Of a stretch of DNA of 64,000 bases, positions 12,514-22,800 are shown piece after piece (the first letter of the stretch is position 1; every line of letters begins with the position of its first letter). This DNA is from Posidonia oceanica (Eukaryota; Streptophyta; Magnoliopsida; Alismatales; Posidoniaceae), in contig JAZBRS010000026.1 in the NCBI GenBank assembly GCA_037176725.1, positions 55,530,501 through 55,594,500 of the forward strand, read 5' to 3'. Under the pieces are notes generated by a model. It saw nothing but the letters and a program-made list of their open reading frames with translations. It did no database searches and was not told the origin of the DNA. A program made the translations under genes and the position numbers.

Positions 12514-14919
12514 AAAGCAAATAAACAAAACAAGAGTATTTTTTATTAATGTTGCATGTAGTTAACTTAGGGATTAAATGAGATTTCAAATGAAACAGGA
12601 CTAAGTTGCAGATATAAATAACACGAGGATTAAGCTGCAAAATGACCAAATAAACGCATGGTATTTAACATGGCAGAGGACCTATGTGCAAGAAAATGAA
12701 AACTCAAGGGCCATACAGTAATATTAACATGATTTTCATTACTGAAATAAATAACAAACTATACACAAGCACAGTAAAATAATTAAATGGAGGACTGGCA
12801 TGTAAATAATAGAAACTAACATATTTTATGTTAATGTAAATAAAATAAAAAACGTATACATGCTACAGTAACATGCGAAAGATAAAACGAAAGCGCTGGA
12901 GTCCCGCGCGCGCCGGCAACGTCGCCGAGGAAGAAGCAGAGGTCTGGCGACCTCGGGAGGGGAGCACAGGTAGTAGAAAGCACTGGTGAAAGGCTTGGAA
13001 GCAAGAGGGGGTTCAGGTGAACCCTCGGAGGAAGAGATCTACCTGTGGTGTCGTCCGGAGCGGGCTAACGACGCGAGGATGATCGGCGCTCTGAGACAGA
13101 ACCGGAGGGAGCTGTTGAAGCGGCCGTGGAGCTTGGCGACAGGTTTGGCGCGATCGTGGGATCAAGGCGGAGCTTTTTGGACGGAGAGGGGATGGTTGCG
13201 CTGCATTGGGTCCGGAGATGGTTTCAGCACTGGAACTAATGGGTGTCGAGGGTCGTCTGGGTGTTCCGGAGCTCTGGAAGCGATGGGGAGGATTGGGTTT
13301 GCTCGAGTGAACTCACAAGAAGCTCTCTGGACGCTCAGAATGGAGTGTGGTGGGTTGGAATGGGAGGAATTGCTCAGGTTTTGTTTGGGTGGTTTTTGCG
13401 TCAAAGTGAATGTCAGGCCACAGGGGGGATGCATGGGCAATTGGGGGCTATTGGGCATGAGGCGGGGAGTGGCTCAAGGTCTGGAGAGCTGGCAGAGGCT
13501 TGAGCAACGAAGTCGTTGCTCAAACCAAAGAAACCTGGCATGCTCTGGGCTGTAGCAGTGTCTGTGGGTGAGAGGCGAAGCCGAACGGTGGTGACACGAG
13601 CTGGGATGGTGGCTGTGACCGTTAGGAGGGTGGCTTGAATCGAGGTCGGCCACAGAAGTCGCGAGGGTGCCAAGAGGAGTTAATGGAGTTTGGACTGTGG
13701 TGAAGGGAATGAGTTGTAAGGGTGCTGTGGTGAGCTGGAGGGCTTGCTGAGAGCTTGGTTCGGTCTAGGGGAAGCGTGGGTTCGAGAAGATGGTTTGGGT
13801 TTGGTTCAAGAGGGAGAGGAAGTGCTGGTTTGCTGGGAATTGGATTTGGGAGCGAATTGGGTTCTGTCTTGGGTCAGCTGGTTCAATGGGTGCTGGAGGC
13901 CGGTTCTGGGGGTGTTCAGGTGCTGGTGAGGTTGGGTTTTGCAGAGAGGAGAATGTGGGTTGGTCTGGGTTCATGGGGTAAGGGTTTAGGTGTTGGTTTT
14001 ACTTGGTTTTCTTGGGTGAGTTTAGGTGTTAAGTTCTGTAGGTTGGTTTGGGTTTTGAAGGGGCGCCGGTTAGGAGGTTTAGGTGTTGGTGAAGGCTTGG
14101 TTTTGCTGGTGAGGAGTGGGATCAGATGAGCTGGATTGGGTCTGGTTTGAGGGTGAATTTAGGTGTTTGTTTGGGTGAGGTTGAGGAGTGATGCAGAGGG
14201 GAGGATGTGGGTTTGGAGGAGATTGGGCGGGAGTGGGAAGAAGGAAGGGAAAAAATGAAAAAAAGGGAAGGAAATGGTGGGCTTGGGCCGGCTTAAAAAG
14301 GAGAAAAAAGAGGAAGAAAAGAAAGGAAGAAAGAAGGAGAAGAAGAAATAAGGAGAAGAAGAAAAGAAAAAAAATGGAAAAAAGAAAAAGGAAAAGGGCT
14401 TAGTGGGCCTTGGGCTTGATTAGGGTTTAGCTTTGTTTTTTAATTGGATTAGGTTTGATTTAATTTAAATGGATTTGGTTGTTGATTGTTTAAATTGATT
14501 AAAGTTAAGTTGAAATGGATTTTGTGCTTCAAATGGATTTTAGGATTTCTTAAAATGAGGTTTAGGGGTTTAGTTTATTTTTTAATGAGCTTGGATATGT
14601 GACTTGGTTAGTTTTAAATTTAAATGAGTTTTGATTTATTTAAATGGGTTTTGTCTTTGATTTGTTAACTTCAAATTGGTTTTGGTTCTTAATTAGGTTT
14701 GAGGATGGGCTTTGCTTTTTTTTAAGTGGGATTGAGGCCTTGATTAGGATTATTTAAGTTGTAGTTGTGATCTAGGTTTGCATGGATTAGTTTTGAGTTT
14801 TAGAGTTCTAAGTTTTTTAGGGTCTTGATTTAGGATTTTGTTGAAGTCTTGATTAGAGTTTAAGTTGTTAGGGTCTTGGTGTTTCAAGTGGATTAGGTTG
14901 TGTTGTAGGGTTTAGGGTT

Positions 14920-15195
14920 TTGCATGGTTGTAGGGTTTAGGATTTAAGGAGGGTTTAAGGTTTGGGAAGGTTTGGTTTGGTGGTTTAGGAAAGTTTGGTT
15001 TGGTGGTTTAGGAATGTTTTAGGGTTTAGGGTTTGGTTTAGTGGATAAGGTTTAAGGTTTAAGGAGGGTTTAGGGTTTAGGAAGGTTTAGGGTTTAGGGT
15101 TTAGCATGGGTGTGGGGTTTAGGGTTCAAGGAGGGTTTAGGGTTTAGGGTTTAGGGTTTAGGAAGGTTTAGCATGGGTGTGGGGTTTAGGGTTTA
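14920..15195 (-). repeat. Telomere-like TTTAGGG tract inside LTR A
   Basis: Degenerate GGGTTTAGGGTTTAG runs, the longest about four exact TTTAGGG units near 15,133-15,162, mixed with GGAAGGTTTAG and CATGGGTGTGGGGTTTAGG variants. It lies within the LTR, not at a chromosome end. Confidence 0.85.
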
Positions 15196-15808
15196 AGGTC
15201 TAGTGCTTAGGGAGAAAGAAAGGAAGAAGGAAATGAAGAAGGGGAATATGGGAGGAAAAGAGATTAAAGATGGGATAACATGGGATGAGATAAAAGTAGG
15301 ATAAAATAAGGATAAGATAGAGGGAGGAGAGGAGCATAAGGTGGGTCCATTGGGGAGCAAGGAAAGAGGAAAAAGGGAGAGGAAAAGAAGGAGGATAAGG
15401 AGGAGAGAGAAAAGAATAATCAAGAGAGAGAAAAAGGATAATGAGGAGAGAGAAAAGGATAATCCAGAGAGAAGGAAGGTGAAAGGCTTGGGTTTGGAGG
15501 TGGGTTTTGCATGTGTGTGTCCTAGGGCTCCTAGGGTTTGATCTAGGGTTTAACCTAGGGTTTTCTAGGGTTTTAAAAGAGATTTTTGGGAGGTTATTAG
15601 AAGGTTCATGGTTTAGGGTTTAAGGAGGGTTTGGGTTTGGTTGGAAGGATTGGTTTCAGGGAATGATAATGGTTTTGGGAAGGGGGAAGGTTTAGGGTTG
15701 AAGAAGGGTGAGCGACCAGACCTCAGCACTCGCTCCAGAGTGCTCCTTGAGTGTTCCCAGAATGTTCCCAGTTGGCTGAGACCCCTTGGCTAAAATGGGG
15801 TGTCTACA

Positions 15809-15945
15809 CAGACCTATCGCCGAATAGTTTGGGATATCAGCCCGAGGATGACAGGATAATAGACCTATCGCCGAGCAATTAGGATTGCCAGCCCGAGAGT
15901 GATAGGTTAACAGACCTATCGCCTAGCAGTTAGGGTTGCCAGCCC
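15809..15945 (-). repeat. Three-copy repeat downstream of gag B
   Basis: Three units of about 45-53 bp begin with GACCTATCGCC and end with GCCAGCCCGA or ATCAGCCCGA. Related GCAGTTAGGGCTGCCAGCC text occurs in the 3' untranslated regions of D (near 28,310) and G (58,540-58,680). Confidence 0.85.
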
Positions 15946-16107
15946 GAATGCAATGAAATGAATGCAAGAAGCAGAAAGGGATGCATGTTTTTAATGGGTT
16001 TTGTTGATTTTATGCTTTTTATGATTTTCAAGCAAGGCGAAAAACCACAAAAACAAAACAAAGCGAAAAGAAAAGACAATGCAGGAAACAAAAGAGAGGT
16101 AAGAAGG

Positions 16108-16114
16108 ACTTACC
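16108..16114 (-). other. Candidate intron donor at the end of gag B
   Basis: On the minus strand the text is CTAACAG|GTAAGTCC, a near-perfect plant 5' splice site placed exactly where the gag frame ends. Ogre elements are known to splice an intron between gag-pro and reverse transcriptase. No acceptor can be shown because element A interrupts the region. Confidence 0.45.
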
Positions 16115-18556
16115 TGTTAGCAACCTCGGGAGGGAGGCACTGGGTTCGCTCCTACGCTGCTGATGCTGTCGGCGAGGTCCACTGTTGGTAGTGCGGGGGG
16201 CACTAGGGCTACTGGAGCTGCTGACGGCAGTGTAGGGAGCACTGGGGCTGCAAAAGTTGGAGAAGGAACTAACCTGGATGACGCTGCACCTGGGCTTGCT
16301 GTCGATGCTGCCGTTGCATCTCCGAGCATCCCTCGAACGAGACAGGAATGGCAAGAGAAGGGGATTGCACCGATGGGATCAGAAGGACCCACCGGAGCGG
16401 AGCTGGAATCAGAAAAGATTGGGGTAGACCCTCGAGATTCCGGCAAAGGAAGGGTCGGCTACACTAGGGTGTGCAAGTGTAGGTGCAGGTGTATGTGTAA
16501 GTGCTGGCTCCAGCTCGCCAACGCTGATGATCCTGCGATCGATCAGGCACTGAACGGCATCCTGGAGAGTGAGGCAGTTGTCCGTTGAGTGCCCGGTGGC
16601 CCGATGCAAACTGCAGAACTGATCTGTATCATGCCACCACGAAGGGGGGTTCGGTGATGGACGGATAGCCGAGAGTCTCAGGAGCGACTCAACTTGAGGG
16701 AAGATGACGCTCAGTGGTTCAAGGAGAGGCGTGTAATCACACACAGCCCGACGAGGTCGTCTTTGCCCTGGATGGAGTCCTTGCCGAGCGGGTGCGACGT
16801 GATGCACAGGCTCGACGGTGGCAGGGTGATCAGTGGGTGCAAAATTAGGTGCGTGCTCTAGCGGAAAAGGGTCTAGCTAACTCTCTACATAGGCAGGCTC
16901 TTCAGGAGGATCGATGTGTGCTTCGGTGCGCTGTTCGGAGCCGCCAGGAGCGGAGTTGTTGTTGTTGTTGATGCTGCGGCGATTGCTGGAGGTGTTGGCC
17001 TGCCTAGCTAATGCAAAAAGTGCGGGGAAATGCCCACTTCGTAGCGAGCTTTCCACGCAGACGCTAGCCCTAATCAGCGATGCATGGCTAGTGATGTGCT
17101 GAATGCAAAGCAGAGTCCCAATCGCTGGCAGCGCCCCTTTAACGATCATCTCGATAGAATCCTCCTCGGAGGGTTTCCCTTTGACCTGGGTGGCTAAGAA
17201 GTGCCAACGACCGACATACTCCCCGAATGGCTCTTGGGGCCTCTACTGGACGGCGACAAGATCTTCCCTCTTGGGGATCAAGTCAAGGTTGAAAGCATAC
17301 TGCTCAAGGAAGGCCTGAGAAAGATCAGTCCAAGTTCGAACCACAGCCATGTCAAGGGAAATGAACCACTTGAACGTGAGGCCGGTTAAACTCTTCTGAA
17401 ACAGGCGGATAAGGAGCCTTTCATCAGCCTGAAGCTGAGCAAGGTCCCCTCAATACATTTTCAGATGCGAAATAGGGCAGCCTTTACCATTATATTTGTC
17501 GAAGTCTGGGATTTTAAACTTCGGAGGGAGTACTGCCTCTGGAAAGCAACAGAGGTCCCGGAACTGGTAGGTCTGGTGCTCAGTACCCTGCACTAGTCGT
17601 AGTGCCTTCTCCAAGACGTCCATCCGGTTATTGATGGGGTCTGGATTTGCTGCCATAGGAGAGGGATCGGCAGGGGTAGTGAGTACATACGCCAAATGGG
17701 TCGCACCTAAGTGCTCCTCCGGATCTACCATAGCGTCGCCTGGTGGAGCAACGGGATGGCCAGCGTATCCGTGCAGTGGTGCTGTGTAGGCAAGAAAGTA
17801 TGCTGGGTTCTGAACCTGATGCAAGGGAGATGGGTAGGTAATATGCTGTGTAGTGCTTAGTGTAGATTGTTGGGGCAACAGTTGCTACACAGGCGCGATG
17901 CCGGACAGCAAGCCAGTGGGATACTGTGCTCCAACCAGTCCGAAAGATTGATCACTAGGTGGCGGAGTTGCATGCAATGCACAATGCTGTGCAGAAGCAG
18001 GAGAAAGATGCCGCACTCCCATCACCGGAGCAGTGTGTAGCTGGGGTGATGGTCTGGGCGGGAGTGCAGTGTATGCAATAGCAGGCTGCAAAGGAACCTC
18101 AGGGGCAACAGGAACACAAGAGGGGCAAACCGATAGAGCCATACCTTGCAGTGTGTGGGCAAGGTCCATCAGGTGCTGGTACCGCACTTCAGGGGACCCG
18201 TGAGTGGGAACACTGAATTGCAGGACAGGCCAGGAGGCAGACCCAAGAGATCGAGAACCTATGGCAAAGGTCGCTGCAGCAGAGGGGATGTCGGGAGCGA
18301 CATAACCCAAGGACGAAGGGGTCAAAGGCGCCTCCGAAGCGTGAGGGGCGGTCATCGAGACAGATTCGACAACCGGATCCGGAGGGACGTGAGTCTGCCA
18401 ATGGCCCGCAGCAAACTGGGGTGCCCCAGACACCTGAGGGTGGAATCCTGGTGTCGCAAAGGGCACAGAGCGAATGGTGGTGAAATCTGGAGGGACCCAA
18501 GTAGTAAACCCCTCTGAGTCAACAGTAAAGTGGAGCTTACTGGTAGACTGGGCCAT
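16114..18556 (-). pseudogene. gag of element B, broken
   Basis: Gag structural protein. The start at 18,556 (MAQSTSKLHF) opens a long frame. An N-terminal Pro/His-rich region is followed by the capsid core at about 17,250-17,650 (FKIPDFDKYNGKGCPISHLK, LIRLFQKSLTG, AFNLDLIPKREDL), an Asn-rich spacer, and a CCHC-like motif (FCSLHRATGHSTDNC) near 16,590-16,640. A Ser/Pro/Ala-rich tail follows. In-frame stops are TAG at 17,885-17,887, TAG at 17,243-17,245, TAG at 16,877-16,879, and TGA at 17,450-17,452 and 16,409-16,411. One reading frame otherwise holds from 18,556 to 16,409. The 17,243 stop falls at the same position as the 1,328 stop in A. Confidence 0.85.
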
Positions 18557-19835
18557 CGCTGACTGAGTCTAAGTGAGCGGAGGCTGGGATGAGAGAGAAA
18601 GATGCAAAGCCTAAAGGAGAGCTACTGCCGGAAGTGACAAGTAACTCAGAGGAGGGACGCTCAGAGTCCGGGCAGTGGATCCCGCACCTACCTGCAAAAG
18701 AGTAAAGGCGTTAGAGGTTGAATGCAATAAAGAGTTGTTAAGGGTGGCATGAATGGCACACATGCAAATGAATGTCCTAACATGCGCTCTCTCACCATGC
18801 ATGTCCTGAGTAGCAGGCCTACTAGGACGCACTCAAGGGCAATAGGTTTAGACAGACTCCAGGTCAGAAAGAAGCAGGTTCCCTATCGAACTCCTAGCCA
18901 GAGCTGAGGAAATAACAGGGTGGTGCGTTGGTGGCCCTAACCCCGCCAAAGCGTGGGTAGTACTCTCCACTACACCGACACGACCCCTGGACAAGGGGGG
19001 ACAGACCGACTGACTTGGGCCACGCCAGAAGCAGTGGAACAAGAGGTCGAGACCGTCCTTCGCAAACTATGGGTGGACTCAGAAGAGAGGATGCATGCTT
19101 TCTAAAATGTTCAATCATGCAAAATGCTTTAGAGTCTTTTACTTGCGTTTTATTAACCAAAAAGGGAAAAAGTTGCAAGTTATTGGCTCTAGTTGTGCTT
19201 AGATGTTATTGCTTGGCTTTATTGTAGCTTTTAGATTAAGCAAAAGGGGAAACAAGCATGCTTCTACTATCCTAGACATGGCATATGCAAAGGGGAAAGA
19301 GACAGACAAACATGGCATGCAATCAATCACACAACAAAGCAAAAGGCATGCGCATAGCATGTGCAGGTGTTTGTGAGCATGATAGTGAAAGGAAGGCATT
19401 CATCATGTCAAAAGGCATATATACAGAGCATGTGCGTGTGTAGTGACATAGCAAGTGTGTAAAGGAAGCATTCATCACTCAGAAAGCATGTATTGTTGCC
19501 AAACAAGTATGTAGGCATGCATTGTGCAGGAAATAAAGCAGTAAAAAGCAAATAAGATAAAGGAAGTAAAGACGAGTAAGCAGTAAAGCAAATAAGAGCA
19601 GAAGCAAGGAAAAAAGCAAGTAAACAAGCAATAGAGACAAAGCAGAGGAAGGCAAAGCGAACGCCACAACGAAGCAGACAAGGCAGGTGCAAAACCTAAG
19701 CAGAGTAGCCATAAGGCGACTCGCTAGGAGTTTGCACAGAAGAGCAAGCAAAACAGGCAAAAGAGGCAGACAAATGCAAGCAAAGCTGCAAAACAGGCGA
19801 GCGAAAAGCCAGAAGCGAAAGCCAGAGTCTGTCTA
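18557..19835 (-). other. Untranslated leader of element B
   Basis: Non-coding sequence between primer site and gag, rich in A and GCAAGC words. Small frames here are low-complexity and not supported as genes. Confidence 0.7.
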
Positions 19836-19853
19836 TCCCCAGCGGAGTCGCCA
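19836..19853 (-). promoter_or_regulatory. Primer binding site of element B
   Basis: Minus strand TGGCGACTCCGCTGGGGA, one base inside the LTR end. It differs from the site of A by one base. Confidence 0.85.
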
Positions 19854-19854
19854 C

Positions 19855-22800
19855 TGTAGTAATCTCAATCAGAATCAGGTTCACTATTAGCGGCTATGTC
19901 CGAGGAGAAGGCTCAACTCGAAAACACTTAAAGTAGGGAAAAAAAAGAAAAGAAAATGAGAAGATAAGACAATTCAGAGTCGCCACCGTGTCTATTATCG
20001 GGAGACAAGGAAAACCGGGGAAATGCGTGAATAAACACGCAAAACCAAGCAAAGGATGCAATGCAAAGCAATGTAAAAGAAAACAAATGCAAATGAATGC
20101 AAATGAGATGACTCATGCCTAGGATAAGGACAATATGGTCATTGCGGGCCAAAAGACTGGGCAAGGACTCCTGTTAGGTGCGGGGAAGGTGTTAGGCACC
20201 CCTGACACGCCCGATAACCGGTCTTTCTAGGCTTACGCTCGCATACGCAGGGAAATGCAGGTTTGAATGCCTAAGTGCCAAAGAATGCCTAAATGAATGC
20301 TCAAAGGTGTGCTCTAAGTGATGGAATGCAATGCAAGGAAGTAAACGTACAATCTAAGCGCTCAGCAACACTGTCTGTGTTCTAAACTGTGTGAACCTTG
20401 GTTTGTGAGAACTCTAGGCAATAAGCATCACTGCCCTATATGCAAATGCAGGTGAAAAAACAAAACGACAGTAAAACCAAGCAATGCAGGCGACATGCAA
20501 GAGAAAACAGCATAAAACACGCAAAGTGATGCGAGAAACAGACTCGGCATGCGAAACGATGCGAAAAACAAAGCAGGCATGCAAAACGGTGCGAAAATCA
20601 AGACAGACACGCCAAACGGTGTGAGAAAGCAAAGTAGGCACGCAAAATGGTGCAGAAAACAAAGCCAACACGCAAACCAGTGCGAGAAACAGAAGCGACA
20701 CACGAAACAGTGCAGAAAACAAAGCCAGCATGCAAAACGATGCGAGAAAACGAAGCGAGCATGCAAAATGGTGCCAAAAGCAAAGCGAGCACGCAAAACG
20801 GTGTCATGGCAAGCGAGATAAAACATCGATAAAGCTATACAGATGCAGATGCAAAGAGAAAGAGCAGGAGAAGCAAAGGAGAGGCAAACAATGCAAGTGT
20901 AAGGACAGGCGCCGCTTAAGGACCACGCAATGTAGGTGTGAAGACCTACAAAGGGGAAAGGAAGCAAATGGAGGGATCACCACTGTTCTGTGACCATTTC
21001 CCACCAAAGTATCCCACGATATGTCTCACACGCAGCCAAAAGGTCACGATGCGATCGGATCGTGGAAAAAGGGGAAGAAAGTCACAATTAGTGGTGAATC
21101 CAGGGGAAACTCGACCCAAAACACTGAGAGTACACGAAAAGAGGGGACAAAGTTGATAGATGAGAATAGGAGGCCTTAATCTATATGCTCGAGAAAACAG
21201 AAAGCAAAAACAATGCATGTAATGCAAATGATGTGCAAATGAAGTGCTATGCAGGAGTTCAGGAGGACTTATCTTGGAAATCTGAAGCCTGATCTAAGAA
21301 ATGCTTGGTCTGCATTGAAGAGCGCTCCACCGGGGTTGTCCGGGCTACTTGGTTGAGAAGATCCGACGGTCCGATCAGAAGATACGCAGGCTTCAAGGCG
21401 GAAGGACCAGAACAGGGGAGAAGAATGGATCTAAGTGTAAAAGGAGGTCCTAGGGATGTGCAAAACAGGTCCTCCCATGTAAATGGGAGCTAGAAATACT
21501 TGAGTGTGTGCAAGGATGTCAAATGCAAGGATGTGTGGATGCAATGTATGCAAAAATGCAAGAAAAGGACCTAAGAATGACTTTTCAGAAAACTTAGGGA
21601 CCTAAATGTAATTTTTGAAAAAATTGAGGACCTAAATGCAAGGATTTTGAAAAGTTAGGGGCATATATGCAAGGTTTTTGAAAACTTGAGGGTCTGAATG
21701 CAATTTAACAAAATACAGGGTTTAAAATGTAATTTAATAAGGTAAACATGCATTTAAATAAGTTTTGAAAACATGTGAAGGACTTACATGCAATTTGAAA
21801 ATATACAGGGGTTGAAATGCAATTTTATAAGTAAAACTGTGATTTTAAATGGTCTGTGAATTAAACAGTGGACCTATGTGCAATTTTTAAATATGCAGGG
21901 GCTAAAATGTAATTTTATAAGCAAAAGTTATGCATTTGAATGAGTTTTATAAACATGTAGAGGACCTATGTGTGATTTTAAAACATGCAGGGTCTAAAAT
22001 GCAATTTTATAAGATAAAATGCTAAAAACAGATGCTGTGCATGCAAATGGAAATGCAATGCAGTAAGAAAATAAATGCTTAAATCAACAGATCAGAGGAC
22101 TAAAAAGTAAATAAAATAAAAGACAAGATTAAAATGCAATTTACTAAGGTAAAATCAGAGGATTAAATGAGATTTACAACTAAAGGACTGAAATGCAAAA
22201 ATAAAAAGAAGCTAGACTGAAAAATAAAGAGCATAAAACTTATTTGAACTACTGCAGGGCTAATAAGTAAATAAAATAAACAACTGGACTAGAAAGTAAA
22301 TGTGTAGAAACTTAAATGAACTGGAATGTAAATAAAATAAAGGACTGGGCTGGAAATAAAGAAAATTAAATAAATTGTAACTGCAGAGGACTGAAATGAA
22401 AATAAAAATACATGCAAGGCCTGAACTAAAATAAAACTTAAAGGAAAACACAGCAGGAGGACTAACTAGCAATTAATCAGATTTTTATGCAATTTCATAT
22501 GATTTAAATTCAAACTTAAATGATTCTTAAACGATGGCAGGACTGGAAAGCAATAAAATAAAAGCATGAGGCGAAAATGCAATACATGGCAAAATTTGCA
22601 TAGTTAGCTAAAATAAAGCACAGTAAAAACACAGAACGACGGTCACTGTAGCAGATCGCTACTAGCGACCAGGAACGGAGAAGGAGGGGGGCTGGTGAGG
22701 CGCAGTGCGGCGGACGGAGTTTACCGGAGCTGTGTGGAGACCGGAGCGGCATCGGCGAGCCATGGCGTAGCCTGGAGCAGCCTAGAGAGGATGACGGAGA

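Larger units (their letters stand above)
1..15808 (-). mobile_element. Element A: Ty3/gypsy (Tat/Ogre-like) retrotransposon, 5' part
   Basis: Minus-strand LTR retrotransposon. Reading leftwards from 15,808 it shows the 5' LTR (ending at 3,877), a primer site (3,873-3,856), a non-coding leader, and gag running off the left edge of the window. Protease, reverse transcriptase and integrase must lie outside. The five bases after the LTR (15,809-15,813, CAGAC) are the expected target duplication, but its partner is out of view. A interrupts element B and is itself interrupted by solo LTR S. Assignment to Tat/Ogre rests on the very long LTR, the primer site and the gag sequence, and is established family knowledge applied by inspection. 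Confidence 0.85.
3877..15808 (-). repeat. 5' LTR of element A, interrupted by solo LTR S
   Basis: The LTR runs on the minus strand from TGTAGACACCCC (ending at 15,808) to a TGTGAACG end at 3,877. Without S and one target copy it is about 6.1 kb. It contains, in LTR order: a telomere-like TTTAGGG zone (14,920-15,195), a purine-rich tract (14,240-14,400), a GC-rich segment (12,890-13,700), GGACCTA/TGCAA motif runs (5,560-6,660), a tandem array (4,440-4,830), and the conserved GGTGTTAGGCACC block (about 4,100-4,205). The open frames inside run on both strands and match no protein I recognise, so no gene is called. Confidence 0.85.

Noticed and set aside
12986..13555. 189-codon frame in LTR A
   Set aside because: It lies antisense to the element, in the GC-rich LTR segment, with other frames open, and is not conserved in LTR B.
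14920..15195. Chromosome end or telomere boundary
   Set aside because: Repeats are degenerate and short, and LTR sequence continues on both sides.
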